Positions 10,041 to 20,917 of a stretch of DNA of 64,000 nt are shown piece after piece. This DNA comes from Clitoria ternatea (taxonomy: Eukaryota > Streptophyta > Magnoliopsida > Fabales > Fabaceae). The notes under the pieces are model-generated. The model did not search any database. It worked only from the letters and a program-made list of their open reading frames with translations, and had not been told where the DNA came from. The stretch lies in assembly GCA_037962975.1 (NCBI GenBank), contig CM075670.1, positions 78,929,501 through 78,993,500 of the forward strand. The letters run 5' to 3'. The translations under genes and the position numbers were made by a program. The stretch's first letter is position 1. Every line of letters begins with the position of its first letter.

Positions 10041-11222
10041 TGTTAATCTAGTGGCCTCCTATAACTCGAGAGGGGGGTGAATTGAGTTATGATAATTCTA
10101 AAATTTCTAATCACACTTTTCTCAACTCTTAATTTTGTTGTAATTAAATGTAAAAGAATATGACAGTGCACAACAGATTATATTAAATAAAAGACAGAGT
10201 GTAGGGTTAAGAGATTTGCAAACAGTATTTATACTGGTTCGGCCAACCACTGCCTACGTCCAGTCTTCTCAAGTCACCCTTGAGGATTTCACTATTGTAA
10301 AAATTAGTACACCAGTACTTCCACACCTTGGCACAACCTTGCCTTTGTGTGAAGTATCTCGACACACCAAGAGTCTCACTACTCTTGTATACAATACTTT
10401 GGGAAACCTTCCCAAGCAAACAGGATTCTCACTCTTTTAGTAAAGTGAAGAAAGAAATACTCTCTTATTTAGAGCATATGAACAAATTAAAGAGCAATAA
10501 TAAGTAGAAACTTTACTTAGAAGAATATAGCCTTTATTGGTCTTAAGAGAGAATTGGAAGAATTGGTGTGTTTTTACAAATGAAGAGCATCCCTATTTAT
10601 AGTGTTAGAGAGGCCTTCAAGAGATGTGAATTTAATGAATAAAATAATCAAAAAGGCACCTCTTGAATAAAATAATAATTTATGAAAAGATATAAGGTTT
10701 CATCAATGTTTTTCACGAAGAGATGTAATGTTTCAGCCTTTCTGACTTGGTGGTAATCGATTACAATAAATGTGTAATCGATTACGTTCATTTAAAAACT
10801 TATTTTAGCATGACCGTTAGTCTGTAATCGATTACAATAACCACGTAATCGATTACTTGGGTCAGTTTTAAAACGTTTGCTGAAACATTGACTTTTAAAC
10901 CTTTTTAAAGCATGGTAATCGATTACTCATTTGAGGTAATCGATTACTTGAATTAGTTTTTAAAGTTAATACGTTGAAATATTTTTATTTTATTTTTCAA
11001 AATTTCTTCAGACCTGGTAATCGATTACTCTATTGAGGTAATCGATTACAGTCATTAAAAATTCAGATTTTGGTAAAATTTAAATCATTGATTATTATTA
11101 ATTTTTAATGGCCATATTTTTCTTTAATAGAGTCTTACTATGATTCTGCCTTGGTCTTGAATCTTCATGCTTGATCTTTGGCATTTAGTCTTTGTCATTA
11201 TCAAAATCCTTTATTGTCTTCA
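10041..11222 (-). repeat. C1 5' LTR
   Basis: 1182 bp. Minus-strand TATA box at 10591-10602. Four palindrome pairs between 10753 and 11049 keep the 21-bp spacing seen in the other LTR. Both palindrome units that are imperfect in the 3' LTR are perfect here. Confidence 0.95.
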
Positions 11223-11227
11223 ATCAT

Positions 11228-11532
11228 TTTATTTTAGTAGCAGTAGATTATGTGTCTAAATGGGTGGAAGCTATTGCTTCACCTCATTCGGATGCCAAAA
11301 CTGTTATGAAGCTTTTCAAAAAGATAATTTTTTCGAGGTTTAGGGTCCCCAAATGCATAATTAGTGATGGAGGGTCTCATTTTATTAAGAAAAATATTTA
11401 GACCCTTTTAAAGAAATATGGAGTGAGGCATAAGGTTGCCACACCTTATCAAAATGAGACCTGTTATCAAAAGAGCTTGTGATGCTTGTTCCCTTGTCGT
11501 TATCAAAAACCTGTTATCAACATGCAAATACA
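11228..11532 (+). repeat. Tandem unit C, right part
   Basis: Resumes the integrase sequence after C1 and ends with the copia LTR tail. With 1253-1481 it forms a unit of about 534 bp. Confidence 0.9.
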
Positions 11533-11820
11533 CCATATGAGTACATCCAAGACCGCTTCGAAAGTGTTGAAAGCTGGGTTCTACTGGCCACACCTTTTTA
11601 AGGATGTGCGTAAGTATATCCTAACCTGTGATGCTTGCCCACAAACATGTAATATAGGTAAGATGCATGAAATGCCACTTAATAGCATTTTAGAGGTTGA
11701 GTTGTTTGATGTGTGGGGGGTTGATTTCATGGGACCCTTTCCTTCTCCTTTTGGAAATCATTTTATTTTAGTAGCAGTAGATTACGTGTCTAAATGGGTG
11801 GAAGCTATTGCTTCACCTCA
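11533..11820 (+). repeat. Tandem unit D, truncated at C2
   Basis: Open from 11486 through the zinc-finger half (TCDACPQTC) and core start (GVDFMGPFPS, VAVDYVSKWVEAI). It breaks at CACCTCA|TTC, where the C2 polypurine tract begins with no LTR between. Other units continue CATTCGGATGCC at this point. Confidence 0.88.
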
Positions 11821-12064
11821 TTCTCCCCCTTTTTGATGATGACAACCAATAGCCATCTCTTGGGGTGTTGATAGCCAATAATCTTTAAAACAGTGATAAC
11901 GAGTCATTTTAAAATTTTAGAGTATTTCTCCCCCTTTGTTTTTCAATCAACAAATTTCAGAGTATGTCTCCCCCTTTGTTTTTCAAACAACCAAGTATCA
12001 TTCTAGTATCTTTGTATCTTTTTAAAAAAATCTCTAGTATCTTTTCAAATATCTCTCCCCCTTT
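11821..12064 (-). promoter_or_regulatory. C2 multiple polypurine tracts
   Basis: Plus-strand CTCCCCCTTT cores at 11821-11834, 11927-11937, 11967-11978 and 12052-12064. Repeated polypurine tracts upstream of the 3' LTR are a described Sirevirus hallmark. The outermost one marks where the missing LTR should begin. Confidence 0.85.
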
Positions 12065-12296
12065 GTCATTATCAAAAAATTTAGAGAGTATGTAATCAAG
12101 CGAGTAATAATCACATGCCGCATAAAACTACTCAAATGTGACATCCAAGCAATGTGATATAATCATCCAAGCATCTAACAAAATAGCCATTTAATTAACC
12201 AAAGTAAATAAGGTAAATGTTTCAAAAAGACAACTAAGTCTGAACATAAAATTAAATGATTGCTAGACATAGAAAGCATAAAGTGCAAAAAGTCAA

Positions 12297-13346
12297 TCAA
12301 GGCTGAGGAAAATGGATGCTGGAAATTTGAGTGGCAAGCTCTGTGTATCGCTCTTCCATGTTAGCTTTAAGCTTGTCCAGACGAGCGTTGAAGTTGGCTT
12401 CCATGATGTCTAAGCGTTGATCTATGTGGGCAGTGATTCTGGTAAACAAATCATCAGTAGGAGTGGGTGGAGAAGGAGGAGCAGCGTCTTCAGCATGATG
12501 ACGAGGGCGTCAAAGAAATTGCCATCGCCCATGATATTCAACTATATTCATCTTTGTTAGATGAGTTTTTCCGATTGGTGCTTTGGGGCCGACAATTTCT
12601 TTTACCTTATTTTTCAAGTCCACCTTGTAGTGGCGGAGTAATTTTGTGATGAGGATGGCATAAGGAAGATGAGCAAGATTTTGAGCTTCGATCATATGGT
12701 GCCTTACCAAATCGATCCAGTTAATGTCCTTCTGATTAATAATGGCCCATAGCAACAAGATTTGTGCCTCATTCAGTCTTGCATAGTTTCCACAGGAAGG
12801 GAGGAGTATTTTTACCAAGGCATAATGCAGGAGGCGGTGGTCAAGGCTTAGTGTGCCAACAGTGCTAGAGGGGGCAGCAAGATTGAAGAAGGTTCTTGCC
12901 TCCAAAGGGTTGTAGTTCCATGCAAGAGGTGGTTCCTTGCCATGGAAAGAGGCACTGTTGAGAGGGAGCAATCCTACTTTGTTCAGCACTTCATTGTCAA
13001 GAAGAATGGTTTTGCCCTTCACTTTGGCAATGTATCGAGCATCTTGGAGGTGCAAAGTTGAATAGAAGACTCGAATCAACTCTGGGTAGATGGCTACTTC
13101 CTCAAGAGCCATAAATCCTACTAGCTCTTGTTGATGAAGAGTATTCAGAAGAGGAAGCCCAGAAATTTCAAAGAAGGGGACATCAAGCCAATGAGGGGAA
13201 ATTAGGTGTTTTTCAGAAAAAAAGGATTGGTACCTTTCCAACTCCTTTTGGGTGGAGAAGAACCTGGAGAGATCTGAATGTTGAGGGATTGAAGCAGCGG
13301 CAATGTTTGCTCTTTGCTTCTTGCGAGGTTGGGAAGAGGATGCCAT
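12297..13346 (-). pseudogene. C2 third ORF, one in-frame stop
   Basis: Homologue of 3093-4154. It starts MASSSQPRKKQR with a basic cluster at residues 8-12, then conserved blocks (LIRVFYSTLH, YNPLEARTFF, LLHYALVKILLP, ILITKLLRHYKV). A TGA at 12512-12510 follows WQFL; the same frame continues 70 codons into a coiled-coil-like tail (RLDIMEANFNARLDKLKANM) ending at TGA 12299-12297. The stop is followed by CGC, consistent with CGA to TGA by methyl-cytosine decay. Total length is about 349 codons, close to the C1 copy. Confidence 0.72.
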
Positions 13347-13478
13347 TGAAGGTGGAGAAGTTGAGAGGTAGTTTTAGAGAGGAAGTTGGATAGTTTTGGG
13401 AAGGAGAGTGGGAGAGAAATGAGGAAAAGAATGAAAGAAAGCCTTAAAACAGCGTAGCCAAGTGTGTAACTGTCACGT

Positions 13479-13653
13479 GAATCGATTTGAAGGAGTGGGT
13501 GAATCGATTCGAGCGTCTCTGTTTTAAGAAGAATTGAGCAATCAGGTGCATGAATCGATTCGAAGGTATCCTGAATCGATTCGAACGTCTCTATTTTAAA
13601 AAAATTGAGCAATCAGGTGCTTGAATCGATTCGAAGGGATAGGGAATCGATTC
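13479..13653. promoter_or_regulatory. C2 paired GAATCGATTC palindromes
   Basis: Starts at 13479/13501 (22 bp apart), 13552/13573 (21) and 13623/13644 (21). Pair-to-pair steps are 73 and 71 bp. They sit just upstream of the third ORF on the minus strand, the same place as the C1 palindromes but with a different word. Confidence 0.85.
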
Positions 13654-13664
13654 GAAGGGCCTGT

Positions 13665-14948
13665 TGGTGGTGTATGCACTATGAGCTTTTATGCTTCTTC
13701 ATTTGTATCATTTTTCTACTTATAAATAGAATAAATATTTCAGTTTAAAATTGTTTTAAAACATATTTATCCTTGGAGTAATAGGTCATATAAAAATTAT
13801 TCCTAAAAAGTCCCTAGTCAAGTATTTACATGGGGACATGTAAATACACTGAGACTAGTGTGTGAGTGTACTGATGACCTGATCTCACAAATCATAGATA
13901 TAGATGATATCGAGTCTTCACACAGGTACACATTAAGAGTAATGATGTACTGGACAGATCCACCATGAGAACGTTTCATGGATCGTTACATGATTGTCAT
14001 AAACGATTCTCAATGTGATAATGGTATATGTAGTCCTTCGACCTGAAGTCACTACGATTCCTACATGAGGAGTTTATTATTTTAATACAATTAAACATCT
14101 TCTGTAACAAGAGGACTATAAAGGTTGTGATTAGGCAATGAACAAATTATGTAGAGGGATGTGAGTGATGTAGATGGGATTTGTCTCTCCTATGTGACAG
14201 GAGTGATATCCATAGGCCACTTGATGGAGTAAGACTAAGAAAACGCATGGCCATGCTAGAAAGAATAAATATTAGATATTTATTCGGATCCAGTCTACTC
14301 CGGTATCAAGTAAAATAAATTGGGCCGTACAAGGATGACGCGACCATGCCTTGGGCCCAATTAGGATATCGTGACAAAAGGAATAAACATATTAAATAAT
14401 TATCACTTATAGGTTATGTTGATAATATTCGGACATAATGATGCATTGCTAGATGCCGCTCTTATTTTATATTAATAATAAAATAGTTTATTATTAATAT
14501 GACCGGGTATTTTACCTATAGGGTCACACACATAGAGTAAGCCCATCAGAAAATGTTGTCTTATTTTAGTTGGACTAAAATAAAGCTATTGGGCCTAACT
14601 CATTTGGAATGAGTAAGGAGCCCACTTTTAGAGAGAACAAATTAGGTCAAACCTAAGCCTATAAATAGAGCATAAGATGCTCATAGGCCGTTCACTCAAG
14701 TGAGACACAAATTCGCAAAAGTTGCAAGAGCTACACGCCGTCAAACTAGCAGTTGGCAAGTGTTGCGATTCTGGTGGGAGTGCTCGTGTGGACTCCTAAA
14801 GGACGAGGCTACGACTACTTCGGAGTTCTTCAAGAGGTAATCCAAAATGAATTTCGAAATTGTTTTTGTGCTTTGAAACACGGAACCTTGCAAATCCTAT
14901 GGAATCCCTTTTATTTTTCCGCTGCTCATGCTTAGGGATTTCCTAACA
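13665..14948 (+). mobile_element. S1: solo LTR of a copia-like element inside C2
   Basis: 1284 bp from TGGTGGTG to CCTAACA with perfect CCTGT duplications at 13660-13664 and 14949-14953. A plus-strand TATA box CTATAAATAG at about 14659-14668 sets the orientation. It contains no ORF of note and no internal domain, so it is a recombined solo LTR. The start could alternatively be read three bases earlier (TGTTGG), but then the flanks do not match. Confidence 0.85.
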
Positions 14949-15113
14949 CCTGTTTCACTCCAGATTGCATTTTTCTCCACTTTAATTAATTCAAGGCATA
15001 AAATGGTTCTTTTCGGATCATCAAGGCTTCATTTTCATGAAGATCTTTTGCCTTATTATTCTTACCATCATCAGTTATCAATCAATTATTGAGTAGCAAT
15101 GCATTAAACAAAA

Positions 15114-17640
15114 TTAAGAACAGACACAATTGGATATATCTAAAATTCCTAATTCTCTTCTAATTTGAATGAATTGTTCTTTGGCTAATGGTTTGGTGAA
15201 GATATCTGCTAATTGCTTAGATGTATCAACATGTTTAAGCACACAATCACCCTTCAAAACATGGTCTCTTATAAAATGATGTCTTATTTCAATATGTTTA
15301 GTCCTAGAATGCATTACAGGATTCTTTGAGATATTGATAGCACTAGTATTATCACACTTAAGAGGCACATGGTCCAATACAACTCCAAAGTCTAGAAGTT
15401 GTTGTCTCATCCAAAGGATTTGAGCACAATAACTACCAGTTGCAACATATTCTGCCTCAGCTGTTGATAGCGCAACACTTACTTGTTTCTTGCTATGCCA
15501 AGAAACAAGAGAGCTACCAAGCAAGTGGCATGTTCCACTAGTGCTTTTCCTATCAAGCTTACATCCTGTAAAATCTGAGTTAGAATAACCAATCAACATG
15601 CATTCAACCCCTGTGGGGTACCATAGACCAACATTTTGTGTACCCACAAGATATTTCAAAATTCTTTTCACAGCAATGAGATGTGATTCCTTAGGACATG
15701 CTTGATATCTAGCACACATGCACACAACAAACATAATATTAGGCCTACTAGCTGTTAAGTAAAGTAAGGAGCCAATCATACCTCGATATTTAGTTATTTC
15801 AACATCTTTACCCTTCTCATCTTTGTCTAAGTAGCAAGATGTACTCATGGGAGTAGCTATTTCGTTTGCTTTGTCCATTTCAAACCTTTTGAGTAGTTCT
15901 TTACAATATTTTGTTTGACTAATGAATGTTCCCCCATTGGTTTGTTTGATTTGTAATCCAAGGAAGAAGGTGAGTTCTCCCATCATAGACATTTCAAATT
16001 CATCTTGCATAATCTTGGCAAACTCTTGACAAAGAATTTCATTAGTAGCACCAAATATTATGTCATCTACATAAACTTGTACCAAAAGAATGTCATTGTT
16101 TTTACGTTTTATAAAAAATGTAGTATCAACCTTACCTCTTTCAAAATTATTTTGTAACAGAAATTTGCTAAGTCTTTCATACCAAGCTCTTGGAGCTTGT
16201 TTCAAACCATATAAAGCTTTTCTCAATTTGAAGACATGGTTTGGAAATTTGTGATTTTCAAAACTGGGAGGTTGACCTACGTAGACTTCTTCTTGAATAT
16301 AGCCATTTAGAAAAGCGCTTTTGACATCGATTTGATAAAGCTTAAAGTCCATACAACAAGCAAAAGCTAATAGTAATCTTATGGCTTCTAATCTAGCTAC
16401 GGGAGCATACGTTTCTTCATAGTCTATCCCTTCTTCTTGATTGTATCCTTTAGCAACTAATCTAGCTTTGTTTCTTGTTATTATGCCATTTTCATCTAGT
16501 TTATTTCTAAAAACCCATTTTGTTCCTATTATTTGGTGATCATTGGGTCTTGGCACTAATTTCCAAACTTCATTTCTTTCAAATTGATTTAACTCTTCTT
16601 GCATGGCCAACGTCCAATGTTCATCAATAATGGCTTCATCAATGTTTTTAGGTTCTATTTGTGACACAAATGCTAGGTGATTACAAGTATTTCTAATAGC
16701 ATTTCGAGTACTTACACCTTGAGTTATTTCTCCTATGACTTTGTCTAATGGGTGATCCTTCAATGTGATCCATTGATGTGGTTCCTCATTTTGTATTGTT
16801 TCTTCTTTCTTGCTGATTTCCTTCTTTTCATTCAAGTGCATTTCTTGAAGTGCACCTGCAAGATCATCAACATCTTCCTTTCTCGGTGGGTTATGACTAT
16901 TTTCATCAAATTTAACATGAATATATTCTTCAATGGTATTTGTGCGTTTGTTAAAAATTCTATAAGATTTACTAGATTGAGAGTACCCTAGGAAGATTGC
17001 TTCATCAGCTTTAGCATCAAACTTTCCTAGATTATCTTTTCCATTATTGAGCACAAAACATTTGCATCCAAATATATGAAAGTATGAAATGTTGGGTTTT
17101 CTACCTTTGTAAAGTTCATAAGGGGTTTTCTTTAGAATAGGCCTTATTAAGCATCTATTCATAACATGACAAGCGGTATTTACCGCATCGGCCCAAAAAT
17201 GTTTTGCAATGTTGTTTTCATTTAACATGGTTCTAGCAAGCTCCACCAATGATCTGTTTTTCCTTTCTACTACTCCATTTTGTTGTGGAGTTCTAGGAGC
17301 TGAAAAATTATGATTTATACCATGTTTTTCACAAAACTTTTCAAAAGATTGATTTTCGAATTCTCCCCCATGATCAGTTCTAATAGATGTAATTTTTGAG
17401 TTTTGCTCATTTTGGATAATCTTAGCAAGTTTCTTAAATGCATGATATGCTTCATTCTTATGAGCAAGAAACAAGGTCCATGTATATCTAGAGTAGTCAT
17501 CTACAATCACTAGACCATAGTAATTACCACCAAAGCTTTTGATTTTGGAAGGTCCAAAAAGATCCATGTGTAAAAGTTATAAAGGCTTTTGGGTGGAAAC
17601 AATGTTTTTAGATTGAAAGGATGCCTTTACTTGTTTCCCC
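15114..17640 (-). pseudogene. pol: C2 pol, integrase to RNase H
   Basis: The longest open stretch runs 17567 to 15114 (817 codons): integrase core (MDLFGPSK, TDHGGEF, VVERKNRS), reverse transcriptase with YVDDIIFG (16062-16073) and RNase H (YSNSDFTGC, STAEAEYVA; the first Asp of the C1 YSDSDF motif is Asn here). A TAA at 17579-17577 replaces a conserved Gln codon just before HMDLFG, and a frameshift near 17650 separates this part from the protease end. The C-terminus (RRELGILDISNCVCS) is longer than that of C1. Confidence 0.9.
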
Positions 17641-18178
17641 TTTTGACATGCATCCAAAATTTGTTTTCAAATTTAAGCTTTGGTAAACCAATTACTAACT
17701 CCTTAGAAACAAATTTGTTCAAATGGTCTACATGTAGATGAGCTATTCTCCTATGCCATAGCCAAGTTTCATCCTCTCTAGTCATGAAGCATTGTACATC
17801 ATTTGAAGACAAACTATCCATGTCAATCATGTAAATATTATCGATTCTTTGGCCTACAAATTTAATTTCCTTATTAACCTTATGCTCAATTGTGCAATAA
17901 TTTGTTTCAAACAAAACTCTATATCCTTTGTCACATAATTGACTAATGCTAAGTAGATTATGTTTGAGGCCTTCAACATACAACACGTCACTTATGGATG
18001 TGGAAGAACTCTTACCAATATTTCCGATGCCTAGGATCCTTCCCTTGGTGTTGTCTCCATAGGTGACGCTTCCTTTTCTTTTGGGAGTAAATGATGTGAA
18101 CTTGTTTATGTCTCCCGTCATATGCTTTGAACACCCACTATCCAAATACCAATAAGTGTTGCTTGCCTTGAAGCATAC
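17627..18178 (-). pseudogene. pol: C2 pol, protease and pre-integrase part
   Basis: From GTATGC at 18178. It holds the protease motif DSGCSKHMTGD and the pre-integrase zinc finger (HRRIAHLHVDH). A small deletion in the CDAC part near 17650-17665 changes frame and the ORF ends in unrelated residues. It follows the gag stop by 13 nt (TCTTGTTTTGTAG), so unlike C1 it is out of frame with gag. Confidence 0.85.
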
Positions 18179-18191
18179 CTACAAAACAAGA

Positions 18192-19850
18192 TCAGTTTAG
18201 AGAACTAGGTACCCATTTTATGTTGGGTCCTTTAAGGTTAGCTTGTGGTAATGTCCCTTTGGGAACCCACACCTTTCTTATAACCTTTGGCCCTAATTTT
18301 CTAATATTGCAATTCGAAGAGTTATGACCTTTAAGACCGCATTGATTACATTTCATAAAGGGCAAAGATGATTTCATAGGAGGTACAAAGAAGTTTTTGT
18401 AGTGCTTTTCCTTTTTAGCGGAATTGTACCCTAAACTGGTTTTGTCAAACATGCATCTTTGGTTTCCAAGAAGTACATTCAAATTATCTCTACCATTTGT
18501 AAACCTTTCTAAAGTTTTGTTTAGATCTAGGACTTTATTTTCTAGATCAATGCATTTCTTAGCAAAATCACAAGGTTTACTCTTAGAACATGTTTGAGCA
18601 TTTTCCAGTTCTTCTTTTAAACAATCATTCTCTTTACACACTTCTATCAGGTGCATCTCTAGAGTGTCACTAGTTTTTCTAAACACCTTAAGTCTATTAG
18701 AGACTTTCACAAATTTTTCATACAATTCATTAAAAGCATTAAGTAATTCTCCCTTATCAAGGTCATGAAGATTTACCTCATCATCTTCTTCTTGGTGATT
18801 TGCCATGAGGCAAAGGTTTGCCTCTTCATTTTCTGAGTCGTCCGAGCTACTTATCTCGTTTTCATCCCACGCGATATAAGCTCTTCTTCTTCCCTTTTTC
18901 TCTTTGCCCTTCTTTTTAAGATTTGGGCAATCGGCCTTGAAGTGTCCTTCTTTCCCACATTCAAAACAACTAGGTGAGGAAGATGATTCATTAGGTGTAG
19001 ATTTCTTACCTTGTGTTTTGAAGTTCCTTTGGAATCGTTTATTTCTCATGAACTTTCTGAATCTTTTTATAAACAATCCAAATTCTTCTTCTTTATCAAG
19101 ATCACTACACGATTCTTCTTCATGTATAGAGGTAGCCTTGAGAGCTAAGCCTTTCTTCTTGGAGGATTTTTCTTCTTCCTCCGCTAGCTTCAAGACTTTT
19201 AGTTCTTGCTCTTGCTCTTGTAATTTCCCAAAGAGTGTTGCAAGAGACATCTCATTGATGCTTGGAGATTGTTTTATGGCTGTGACAAGTGGTTGCCATT
19301 CCCTGCTAAGACTTTTTAAAACTTTATGCACAAGTTCTTTGTTAGTGTAAACTTTGCCAAGAGTAATGAGATGGTTAATAATGAGAGTAAATCTCTTCTG
19401 TATTTCTACTATGGTTTCCCCTGAGTTTATTCTAAAACTTTCATATTGACTTGTCAAGGTACTAATCTTGGAGTCCTTCACATCGCTAGTACCTTCGTGA
19501 GTTATTTGTAGAGTATCCCACATTTCCTTAGCGGATTGACAAGTCATTATTCTAAAAAATTCATCTGGACCTAATGCCATAGTGATGAGATTCTTTGCCT
19601 TATAGCCATATTGCACTTTCTTTTCTTCATCACTAGTCCATTCATCCATAGGTTTTTCAACATTTTTACTATCAATAGTATGCATTGGTATATAAGGACC
19701 ATTTTCACTGGCATTCGAAACTCTCAAATCAATAGATTGAATGAAGATTTTCATTCTTTATTTCCAAAACGCATACCCTTCTCCATTGAAAGCGGGAGGT
19801 CTGTTTATAGCACCACCCTCAGGAAAAAAGTTGTGAGAACTTGAGGCCAT
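18192..19850 (-). pseudogene. gag: C2 gag, one in-frame stop
   Basis: It starts at the ATG 19850-19848 (MASSSHNFFPEGG), equivalent to C1 gag. A TAA at 19760-19758 follows GYAFWK; the remaining 520 codons are open from 19754. Two CCHC knuckles are present (CFECGKEGHFKADC and CNQCGLKGHNSSNC) with a coiled-coil region between them. Confidence 0.88.
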
Positions 19851-19892
19851 CTAGTCTCTTGAAGCTGTTAAGCTTAATTTACCAAGAGTCAA

Positions 19893-19904
19893 GCTCTGAT
19901 ACCA
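19893..19904 (-). promoter_or_regulatory. C2 primer-binding site
   Basis: The minus strand reads TGGTATCAGAGC, a perfect complement to the initiator Met-tRNA 3' end, two bases from the LTR. Confidence 0.92.
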
Positions 19905-19906
19905 CT

Positions 19907-20917
19907 TGTTGTTCAAGTGGCCTCAATACTCAAGAGGGGGGGTGAATTGAGTTTTAAAAACTTTGATTGGAATGCCTTTGAACTTGATTTTTATATCCAA
20001 GTTTACAAGAATATGCAAGTGAAATCAAGTTAAAGATAGTATGCAATGCACCAAAAGGATAAATATAGCTGAAGCAATTTAACAAACACTTTGTGGGCAG
20101 TATTTGAAATATATCAAATTAGACAAGCTCAAGTATGCAATTCACAATCAATCAACACAAATCAACTAATTACAGTATATGAAAGTAAAAGAGTAAGGGA
20201 GAGGAGCTTGCAAACCAATATAACGAGTTCCACCAACACCGGTGTACGTCTCGTCTCTAAGCAACCCACTTAGAGGATTTCCACTATTGAAGTTTAGAGA
20301 TACAAGCTATGAGCAATTGCAGCTTCCTAGTGTCCCACACTCAAGAACTCAATCCTCACTAGCAAAGGGTAACCCACCCAATCTCTCAAACTCTCAATAC
20401 CCAAAGGTTGAACCCCAACCTTTGTGACCACTCAATCCTAGAGTGAAAAACCTTTGTGTTTGATGAAGTGTTTACAAGGAAATGACTCTCTTAATAGAGT
20501 AGATGTACAAGTGAAAGATCACACAAATTCTAACTCTCAAGATGAGAGGATGTACAAATTTAAACTCAGAATGTACAAGAAAGATGGCTTACTAAGCGCA
20601 AGAACAAGTGAAGAATGATAGCTTCTAGTTGTGTGTTTATGCTTGAGTTGGAGAGCAATTTATAGAGCCTTGTAGCAGCTTCAAAGTCCTCCTAGCCGTT
20701 ACAAGATAGTGGTTCCAGCTTGTCTTTGCGTATACTGAGATTGGGTTGTTGGTTCCCACTTATCTGTCTTTTTAATGGTGTTTCCCACTTCTTGAATCGA
20801 TTTGTAGTTATCAACATGAAGAGCTTGTGATGCTTGTGATGAAGAGCTTGTGATGAAGAGCTTGTGATGCTTGTTCCCTTGTCATTATCAAAAACCTATT
20901 ATCAACATGCAAATACA
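19907..20917 (-). repeat. C2 5' LTR
   Basis: About 1011 bp from TGTTGTTCAAG to AAATACA. It contains CACCGGTG (about 20237), a short palindrome of the kind reported in Sirevirus LTRs, and a minus-strand TATA box at about 20658-20667. Near the right end the phrase AAGAGCTTGTGATG is repeated three times (20818-20870). Its last 60-85 bp recur at the end of every G1 array unit. Confidence 0.85.

Larger units (their letters stand above)
1482..11222 (-). mobile_element. C1: complete Sirevirus-type Ty1/copia retrotransposon
   Basis: A 9.74-kb element on the minus strand flanked by ATCAT duplications (1477-1481 and 11223-11227). LTRs are 1183 and 1182 bp, begin TG and end CA, and differ by eye at 14 bases plus one G-run length, about 1.2%. 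The order on the minus strand is 5' LTR, primer site for initiator Met-tRNA, gag with two CCHC knuckles, pol (protease, integrase, reverse transcriptase, RNase H), a 1.1-kb spacer, a third ORF, several polypurine tracts and the 3' LTR. Integrase before reverse transcriptase is the copia order. The third ORF and repeated polypurine tracts match the Sirevirus (SIRE1) lineage. One gag stop codon probably makes it non-autonomous. Confidence 0.95.
11821..20917 (-). mobile_element. C2: Sirevirus-type copia element lacking its 3' LTR
   Basis: Minus-strand element with 5' LTR (19907-20917), initiator-Met primer site, gag, pol, third ORF and four polypurine copies, but no 3' LTR: the first polypurine tract abuts a G1 integrase unit. 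Lesions are a nonsense codon in gag, a frameshift and a nonsense codon in pol, one nonsense codon in the third ORF, and the inserted solo LTR S1. No target duplication can be scored because the left end is deleted. It is related to C1 but clearly a different family. Confidence 0.88.

Noticed and set aside
14753..14935. 60-codon ORF at the end of S1
   Set aside because: It sits within the LTR, downstream of its TATA box, with no recognisable domain and at a length expected by chance.
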